Assembly: GCA_033816765.1 (NCBI GenBank)
Contig: CM066293.1
Location: 124,001-188,000 of the forward strand
DNA from: Nothopassalora personata
Lineage: Eukaryota; Ascomycota; Dothideomycetes; Mycosphaerellales; Mycosphaerellaceae
Length of the DNA stretch: 64,000 nucleotides
Direction: 5' to 3'
Shown here: one piece after another, positions 56,500 through 64,000 of the stretch
Position numbering within the stretch: position 1 is the first letter of the stretch
How the letters are laid out: every line of letters starts with the position of its first letter
Notes under the pieces: generated by a model
The model's database searches: none
The model's input: only the letters and a program-made list of their open reading frames with translations
What the model was told of the DNA's origin: nothing
Position numbers and translations under genes: made by a program

Positions 56500-56509
56500 T
56501 AAGTTCGAT
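56500..56509 (+). promoter_or_regulatory. Self-complementary primer-binding site of worn chromovirus
   Basis: One base after the LTR the sequence reads TAAGTTCGAT. Its reverse complement ATCGAACTTA lies inside both LTRs (56,442-56,451 and 63,866-63,875). Same layout as in the intact chromovirus. Confidence 0.7.
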
Positions 56510-59500
56510 CCATTCAAATTAGCTAGGCACCCACTATTAAACAGACGGGATACGTAATAACGTCGCCGGGTAGCGAGAACCCCGGGACTAGTGCCCCGAA
56601 TAAAAACTTCTAACTTATGCTCTAGTAACTGTACTAGCGATAGGAAGAGATGTAAGCCGAGTTAATTGCGACGCGCGCCGCTTTAAAAGAATCGGAAGAC
56701 GCTCGACGTTAGTTAACACCTATAGTCTCGTTACTAGTTTATAATGAGACGACTACTAGTGACCTAATAAGACAGCTACTATAGACGCTAAACGCCGCCG
56801 CGCCCTCGCCGCGTACCGGAGAAGAACCGTCGGGTCCTAGAGGTTAGAACCCCCCTTCCTAGGACGGTAAGGTAGAGACATTCTGCGATTACTTCTTAAG
56901 GTTAAAGAGCTCTTTTAGGGTACGATCCGCCCTGAAACCGACGCTCTCTAAGGAGTATTACTAGGACGCGATTAACGACACCTTACTAGCGAGGGAGCGT
57001 ACTAGGATGCGGCACTTCTAGGACAAGGGAGACGGCAAACTTAGGAAGGACCCCGTTACTTTCTTTACGCAACTCGATAAAGTCTTCGGTAATAGCAACG
57101 AGCGCGCTAAGGCCCTAGAGCAGCTTACTAAGATTAAACATACGAACGGTTAACCTTAGTACGATTACTAGATAAAATGCGACGGACTCCTACTAAGCGC
57201 CGGCGGAGAGAACTAGAGCGACGACGCGAAGATTAGTTACTTACGTAACACCTTCTCGAACCCCGTTCAGATGTACACGGCGGCCATGCCGAAGAAGGAG
57301 GACTACTACGAGTTTACGGGGGAGGTCGAACGGATTATAACTAACCTCGAGGACACGGACCAGTTCAAAATAGCCTATAAGAGGTAGAAGGACAATAATA
57401 AGGACTCTAGTGCGACCGCTATAGTTACTACCCGTTCTTTTACGAGAACGGCTAGTAGCTAGGTAGATGCCAATAGTAACACTATTATAGCACTAACCCG
57501 GACAAGCGGAGGCCGCTCTAGAAGTCGTAGAGATCGGAAGGAGGATAAAGGGAGGTAGAGAGCAAAATAGGTAGATACTACGGAGAGGGATCGTAGGCGC
57601 TAAGAACAGCTCTACTTCCGCTATAGAGCGAGCGGACATCGAGTAAAGGAATGCCCGTACGCCGCAGTAGTTAACCCCACTAGGATTAATGCGGCCTCGG
57701 TCGCGCCGATCCTAGAGGACGACGGGTTTAAGTCGGATCCCGAAGAGATAGGAAAAGACTAGCTCCTAGTCGAAAGCTAGAACTAGGAGATAAAGAAGCA
57801 CTAGTAAAGGGGTAGAACGCAGTTAAGAGTTCTATAAATGGGAATCTTATATATACCGACGTACTCCTAAACGAAAGTTACGGAACGTTTACCCTTATCG
57901 ATAAAGGATGTATATGCTACGCTATAATTAACGGAGACCTAGCGAAAGGCCTCGGTCTTACGTATGTTAGTAACGAGAGCCGCAAGGCTACAGGGTTTAC
58001 GAAGGCGATACGGAACTCGATCGAAGGAGTAGTCGCCTTCCGTATAGAAACTGCCGGGATCTACTAGGTAGTTTATACTTACGTCGTGCCTAATCTAGAC
58101 TTCCCTATAATCCTAGGGAACCCGTAGAAGGCGCATAACTAGATCCGGACTGCGCCTAAAAAGCGCCGGTACTACTATAGCTTAGTAAAGAAATAGGTAC
58201 CCGAAGAACGCAACTACGAAGAACACGAATCGGGTAAGCGTTTCGCTACGATTACCGCGGTAACCGTGGAAGATATTAAGAAAGCCCTTAGTAAGAAGGA
58301 GCCGCCTACGCGAGAGGAACTTAAGAAGGGCTTACCTCTAGAACTTTAGGATATGTTACCGCTGTTTTCTACTAGGGAAGCCGATAAGCTAGCTCCGTAC
58401 CGCGGCGACCTTAACTATAAGATCGAGATACGGACGAAAGCCGACGGAAGCCCGGAACCATTGCTATAGGGACCGCTCTACAGTATGTCTAAAGACGAGC
58501 TACTTGTCCTCCGGAAGTTACTAACGGAACTGTAGCGTAAGGGTTACATTCGCCCTTCTACCTTAGAAGCGGCGGCTCCCGTCTTATTCGTAAGGAAGCC
58601 CGGGGGAGGACTTAGGTTCTACTATAATTATAGAGCATTAAACTCGATTACTAAGTAGGACCGTTATCCGCTACTATTAATCCCGGAAACCATTCGTAAC
58701 CTAACGGGCGCTAGATAGATCACGAAGGTTAACGTTATTACCGCATTCTACTACCTTCGGATAGCCCGAGGCGAAGAGTATAAGACGGCTTTTCGAACTA
58801 GATTCGGTTTATAGGAGTAGCTAGTATATCCGTTCGGTTTGTTCGGGGCCCCTATAACATTCTAGCGGTACATTAACAGTTTATTACGGGACTACCTAGA
58901 CGACTTTGCCTCGGCCTACGCTAACGACGTCGTTATTTACTCCGACGGAACAAAAAAGGACTATTTCTAGAAGGTTCGTATCGTGCTCTAGAAGCTTTAG
59001 GACGGAGGCCTTTTCCTAGATCTAGGGAAGTGTAAGTTTGTATAGAAGAAGGTTAAGTACCTCGGGTTTATTATACATGCCGACGGGATAGGAGTAGGAC
59101 CCGACCCCGAGAAGGTAGCAGTAGTAAAGGACTAGAAGGCACTAGTTACCTAGAAGGAAGTGCGGCGTTTCTTAGGCTTCGCGAACTACTACCGGATGTT
59201 TATTCTAAACTATTCGAAGCTCGCCGAGCCCTTAACGTCGCTAACCGGCAAGAATAAGGTGTTTTCCTAGGGAGATCGTTAGGCTAATGCGTTTAAGTCC
59301 CTAAAGGATAAGTACTATAAAGCACTAGTTTTAGCCTACTAGAACCCGGAGCTCCCTACCTTTTTAGAGACTAACTGCAGCGGCTTTGCGCTTGGAGGCG
59401 CCCTCCTATAAGAAAAGGACGGAGTCGTGAAACTAGTAGGATTCTACTCGAAGAAGCTTAATAAGGCTAAGATTAACTACGACATTTACAATAAGGAGAT

Positions 59501-59792
59501 GCTCGCGGTAGTGTCCTATCTTAAAGAATAGGCTCCCGAGTTAAAAACATATAGGCCCTTTATAATCTAAACGGACTACAAGAACCTAGAATACTTTATA
59601 ACGAAGAGATAGCTTTCCGAACGGTAGATCCGGTAGGTTAAGGAAGTTGTAAAATTCTAGTTTTCACTAGTGTATAGGCCGGGCACCGAGGCGATTGTAC
59701 CGGACGCCCTTTCTCGAAGGGAGTAAGACACGCTTAGGCAGGACGACAAGTTATTACGGTATCGTAGGTTTCTTAAACCGGACATCGTAAAG

Positions 59793-60559
59793 ATTGATTG
59801 ATTGATTATTCCATTAACGTGCTATTTGAGTCAAAGACTATGCAACACGGGTCTCGAGAACGAGACCAAAATTTGAGAGAAGGAGAAAAGCCCCGTCGTA
59901 CCCCGGACGTAAAAACTCCTTAAAAGATGCGAGCAACGCTCGCTATTCGAACCGTAAATCGAATATATTGCGGCGTAGTACGCGCGTACCCGGTAGTCGT
60001 GTCTTGTCGAGAATTGCGGTTTGTCGCCTTGCCCCGGGCGAGACAAGTTTTGCGCCCGTGTCTCGTTCTTGTTTTAAAAAGCCAAGCCGGCCGTACCCGT
60101 ACGCACCGAGCAAAATCCCAAGAAACACCCGTTGCCTCTGTTTCAATCCAGTCGCGTTCTCCGGTCTCGAGTGTAGCTCCTCGGTCGCAGTGGCCTCGCT
60201 GTCGTCCCCCCCTCGGCCTCTCTTGGTTCCAGCCGTGCAGTATACGTGGTTTGCGCCCCTAAACGCCTCTCTTGGTTCCAGCCGGCAGTTTACGTGGTTT
60301 GCCGGGACGACAGGTAGACAGCGCCTTCGTTGTTCGAGCGACGTGTACGCTATGTACGTCGCTTTCCCTTCTCGCAGTTCCGGAGTTCTTGTTTGTAGAT
60401 TTTGAGCGTATCTCGTTCGTTCGGTTCGTCCGACCTGTCTTTTCTTGTTTCGAGTCGAGTAGGCTTGTATTTTTCGAGAGAGAGAGTCTTAGTTTCTCTT
60501 CGTCGTAACGAAGATACTTACGTCGTCCGCCGCGTGAAGGCGCTCTCTATAGGACGACT
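59793..60559 (-). mobile_element. Clean 767-bp SINE/LINE-like insertion with 13-bp target duplication
   Basis: GGACATCGTAAAG stands on both sides (59,780-59,792 and 60,560-60,572); removing one copy and the insert restores the integrase-side frame of the host element. The left end is (ATTG)n, that is a 3' tail of AATC repeats on the minus strand, as in non-LTR elements. Long, variable target copies and a simple-repeat tail are the marks of target-primed insertion. No reverse transcriptase is encoded. A B-box-like GGTTCGAATAG lies on the minus strand near 59,942-59,952, but no A box was found. Inside are two near-identical ~37-bp units (60,217 and 60,266). CpA/TpG content is ordinary, unlike the host element, so it came after RIP. 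Confidence 0.8.
60217..60302. repeat. Internal direct repeat, two units of about 37 bp
   Basis: CCTCTCTTGGTTCCAGCCG followed by GCAGT and TACGTGGTTTG occurs at 60,217 and again at 60,266, 49 bp apart, with small differences. Confidence 0.8.
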
Positions 60560-63524
60560 GGACATCGTAAAGAATTGGCCGGGCTCGAAGGTAGTAGACG
60601 TTAGCTCGACTATAAAGGTTTCGTTAGTACGAATCTTAGCTACGCAGTTCGAAGGACTATCCGCTATAGAAGAGGCGGATTCACCGGGCGTACTATAGGG
60701 ACCCTTCTAAGACTAAGAGCTAAACGACCTCTAGGAAAGAACTATCGAGAAGGACAGCACGTTCTAAGCGGTACACCGCGCAATTAAGGTAGGAGCGCGT
60801 TCACTTCCTAGCGAGGTAAAACTTAAGGTATAAGTAGGTAACTATAGCATCGACCGTAACGGGTATCTTCGCTACCGCGGTAGGATTTAGGTACCTAGAG
60901 CTCCTAGTTTTACGGAGTCCGACTATAAGGAGGCGGACACAGTAATTCTATAGAACGACACCCTTCGAACTAAGCTAATCTAATCCGTGTACGATTTACC
61001 GGTATACGGCTACCCTGGCCGGGACTCTACGGCATCGATACTAAGTCGCAACTTCTACTAGCCCCTATAGTCTAAGTACGTAAGGCAGTTCTTAAGGAAC
61101 TATAACCACTACGGTAGGAATAAGGTGTAGAGAGAACAAAAACACGGCCTCCTACAACCCTTACCGGTCCCCGACCGATTCTTCTAGGAGATCTCGATAG
61201 ATTTTATAACGGACATGCCCGAGTCGTAAGGGAACACTTACCTCTAGGTAATTAAGGATCGACTAAGTAAGACCGTCGTTTTAGAAGCGATGCCTACTAT
61301 GAAAGCCGAGGACTGCGCTAAAAGGTTCTTAGACTACTAGGTAAGATACTACGGCCTCCCTTAAGCTATTACGAGTAACCGGGGTACTAACTGGACGAGT
61401 ACCTTCTAGAGGACCTTCTATCGTTTAACCGGTGTAAAACAGAGGCTTAGCTCCGCCTACTACCTATAAACCAACGGAGGCCCGGAACGGTTAAACTAGG
61501 AAGTCTAGGCTTACCTTCGTAACTACATTAACTATAAGTAGTCCGACTAGAAACGCTAGCTCCCTACGGCGTAACTTGCTCTAAACGCGCGGTATTACGC
61601 TAGGCTAGGAATAAGCCCTTTCTTCGCGGTATACGGATACGAGGCACTATTACCCGTTTAGTTACAACCGGATCTAGAGACCTCTTAGTTAGACGCCGCG
61701 TAACGGGCAACGCTATTCGTAGAAAGGATGCAAAAGATTACGGACCTATGTTAGGCGAGCATAGCTAAAGCCGCCTAAAAATAGGAGGACTACGCTAACC
61801 GGGATAGGAAGCCCGCACTAATCTATCGTGTAGGCGACAAAGTTTAGCTAGATCTACGTAACTATGTTACTATACGACTAAAGAAGAGCCTCGACCATAG
61901 ACACGCGAAGTATACGGTAGTAGAAGTGATCTTACCGTTGTCTATACGCTTATCTAGGATCCCCGACGGGATCCACCCGGTCTTCTATCCTAACTTACTA
62001 CGACCTATAAGCTAAGACCCCTTGCCTAGATAGGAGATCGATAACAAATAGCCGGACCCTATTATAATTAAGTCTTACGAAGAGTAGTAGGTAGAAGAGA
62101 TCCTTTACACTAGAACTAAGGTTAGAGGTAGAGGCCGAGTACACGAAGTCCTAGTGAAATGGACCGGATACTACAAGCCTACATAGGAACCATTAGGGTA
62201 CCTCGCGGACACCGCAGCCGCGGATAACTTCGAGAGGAGATATAGTAACCTAATAACGCATAACGGACCGAAGGAGGCATAGGATACAAACAGAAGGGGG
62301 AGAAGGCGAAAAGGTAAGGATTACTAGGGATTTAGCGTAGACATAGGCGTTTAGGAAAAGGTAGGCGTTCTTTTAGGTTAGGGAGTCTTTTTAGGAGACA
62401 GAGAGAAGTGAGAAGGCATAGGTGAGTTTAAGAGCGTTTCATTTTAGCGGCATCCGCCGCAAAAGCAGCGGAGCCCGATCCCTTTCGAGATAGCTACATG
62501 CTATAATAGCCCGGTCGCGGCCCGCGCGAAAGACGAGGGTGCCCGAAGGCTAGTTAGTAGAGGCCAAGGCCTAACGCACGCGGCGCTAGCCCAGCTAGAG
62601 GTCGCGTAGGGCGCCCCCGGGACTAAGAGGTCGGTTAGCGATAGTTTTATAACGGGGCCCGTAGTATATACGTCTGCCTAAAGGTGAGCTAAGCATTAGC
62701 TACAGTGCCTATAACCTTAGCGGCGACCGTACTAAAAGATTCGGTAAGCGCGTATAAAGAGGCGGAGGCCGTAGAAACTTACCGGGAGAGCATGCCAGCA
62801 CGCTAGAGAGGCTTTAAAGCCTTCTAGGCTTTAAGGACGGCGCGGAGCTTAGTACGGGCGTCGTCGCTAAAAGACCGTTAGCTAGTAGAAAAGTGGCGGA
62901 GGACGCTAGGGAGGATGCTTACGCGCGGTTCTAGTTAGTGGCGCGGGTCCACTTAGTATAGGCGGCGTAGGCGAGCTCCGGCCTAAAACGCGCGGTTAGC
63001 GATGATTTTCCTTCGTGGTCCGCGCGGTACATACATGTCCTCGCAATGCTTACGATTAGTGTTATAGGCCTGGTAGGCGCGCGCGGTTGCGCCCTAACGG
63101 TAATTAGCGGACCCCGACAAGAATAGGACGAGGACCGGTACTTACATGCTAGGAGACGTAGTCTACGCTAGTAGAGGCGCAGGGGACGTAGTAGATGCGG
63201 CGTTAGGACATTTTGTGCTAGGCTCCGGTTAGAATGTTTCGGTCTCCGTGGGAATTCATTCGGACTCACTTAATAGTGTTAATGGAAGATGTGGTAGTGG
63301 TGGTTTCTGTTTACGGCATGCTATTAGTATCTGTCGGAACCCGTAGGGAAAGTGTCGTCTCCCTAAGCGATAGGCATGAGATGCGCGAATATGCCCCTAA
63401 GGCTAGAGACGCTTAGCTGGGGGGAGGGGGAGGGGCGACTTACGCGTGCTGTAGGTGATAAGGAAAAGAAAGAACAGAAAAAAGAGAACGAGAACCTGAA
63501 GATATGTTCTGCGCTCCTATTGTT

Positions 63525-63592
63525 CACATGTGACAATGGCTATTGTTTACATGTAACAATAGCTATTGTCACTTAATGGACAATAGCAAACC
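63525..63592. repeat. Clustered ACATGT / CAATAG motifs before 3' LTR
   Basis: Two adjacent 23-bp variants (TTCACATGTGACAATGGCTATTG and TTTACATGTAACAATAGCTATTG pattern) are followed by a third partial copy with ACAATAG. They lie in the little-mutated 3' part of the worn chromovirus. Role unknown; could be an enhancer-like or structural element. Confidence 0.55.
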
Positions 63593-63760
63593 TCATACTC
63601 ACCTAGGCAACAATACTTCATCTCGGCGTCGGCGGGGCCGGACAATAAGGAAGAGAAGCTCGGGCACTTCCTATTGCGAGCCTAACGAGGACACCTGGGA
63701 CAATGGGCTCTAGGGCGGAGCCATAACTAGGGGCGGCGGAGGAGGAAGGGGGGGGGGTAG

Positions 63761-63922
63761 TGTAAGGGGCGGGCCCCTGTTTCTTGGCATAGGCTGCGCC
63801 TGTGCGTTCGGATTGCTTTCCGACACCTTTTCTTCGGACAGCTTGTAACTTCCCCTTTCTTCCATATCGAACTTATTACAAACTTCACAGAACTTCAGTG
63901 TATACGTCGTTCACCCGTGACA
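63761..63922 (+). repeat. 3' LTR of worn chromovirus (162 bp), little mutated
   Basis: TGTAAGGGGCGGG..CCCGTGACA, preceded by a long purine tract (GGAGGAGGAAGG then a G run) and followed by CCTAT. It keeps CpA/TpG sites that the 5' copy has lost. Confidence 0.92.
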
Positions 63923-63927
63923 CCTAT

Positions 63928-64000
63928 AAGGTCTATACGTTACTACCTAGCTATAAGAGCCTTTTTAAGCCGAGAGAATCTTCTATTTACTTCTAAAAGC
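63928..64000. other. RIP-worn flank at right edge
   Basis: 73 bases almost free of CpA and TpG; host sequence into which the worn chromovirus inserted. Identity unknown. Confidence 0.4.

Larger units (their letters stand above)
56337..63922 (+). mobile_element. RIP-worn chromovirus with complete LTR pair
   Basis: 162-bp LTRs at 56,337-56,498 and 63,761-63,922, flanked by target duplication CCTAT (56,332-56,336; 63,923-63,927). Plus-strand reading through TAG stops gives capsid (about 56,880-57,480), a worn zinc knuckle (57,610-57,665) and protease (about 57,890-58,150). It continues with RT (58,390-59,100; the YxDD box reads YAND at about 58,920), RNase H (about 59,350-59,730), integrase (about 60,770-62,010) and a chromodomain (about 62,080-62,250: VEEIL...LVKWTGY..TWEP). 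A 767-bp clean insertion splits it at 59,793-60,559. From about 63,000 to the 3' LTR the sequence is little mutated. The element is dead. Confidence 0.88.

Noticed and set aside
63234..63576. Plus-strand ORFs of 60-66 codons near the right end
   Set aside because: Inside the non-coding 3' part of the worn chromovirus, no domain.

Overview
The window looks like nuclear DNA of a filamentous ascomycete. Its genes carry short introns (about 45-85 bp) with GT..AG borders and CTAAC/CTGAC-type branch sites. Its old transposons are worn by C-to-T and G-to-A changes at CpA/TpG, the mark of repeat-induced point mutation (RIP). The gene content (OrlA/Tps2-type trehalose phosphatase, Rco1-like PHD protein, quinate/sugar permease, MCT-like permease) and this genome style fit a Dothideomycete. 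That placement is inference, since no taxon marker is present.

Layout: (1) 1-9,990 is a RIP-worn transposon block. It holds a minus-strand Ty3/Gypsy relic (1 to about 6,240, cut by the window edge). An un-mutated 1,044-bp non-autonomous LTR element (6,310-7,353) sits next to it, followed by a gag fragment (about 7,717-8,577) and AT-rich debris. (2) 9,991-41,570 is an un-mutated gene island. Genes in order: a SNF5-type remodeller subunit (-), a worn 2EXR-like gene (+), an Rco1-like double PHD protein (-), EBP1/PA2G4 (-), Tps2/OrlA (+), a mitochondrial-type non-canonical poly(A) polymerase (-), a 73-aa orphan (-), a sugar/quinate permease (-), an MCT-like permease (+), two tandem RING proteins (-), a PC4/Sub1 coactivator (-), and the first exon of a short-chain dehydrogenase that runs into transposon sequence. 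(3) 41,571-64,000 is a second transposon block: an intact Ty3/Gypsy chromovirus (43,724-50,762) nested in RIP-worn relics, a worn Ty3/Gypsy element with a probable 3' LTR at 55,720-56,119, and a second, RIP-worn chromovirus (56,337-63,922). That second chromovirus carries a clean 767-bp SINE/LINE-like insertion with a 13-bp target duplication.

How it fits together: the housekeeping genes (chromatin, transcription, trehalose, RNA tailing, transport) form no pathway or cluster. The notable biology is in the mobile DNA. Three layers of nesting give a time order: old elements were RIP-mutated, then three clean elements landed in or beside them. Both chromoviruses have a primer-binding site directly after the 5' LTR that is complementary to a 10-nt stretch inside their own LTR, which points to self-primed reverse transcription as in the Tf1/sushi group. 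Coordinates of spliced genes were worked out by hand from splice signals and protein continuity. No database search was possible.
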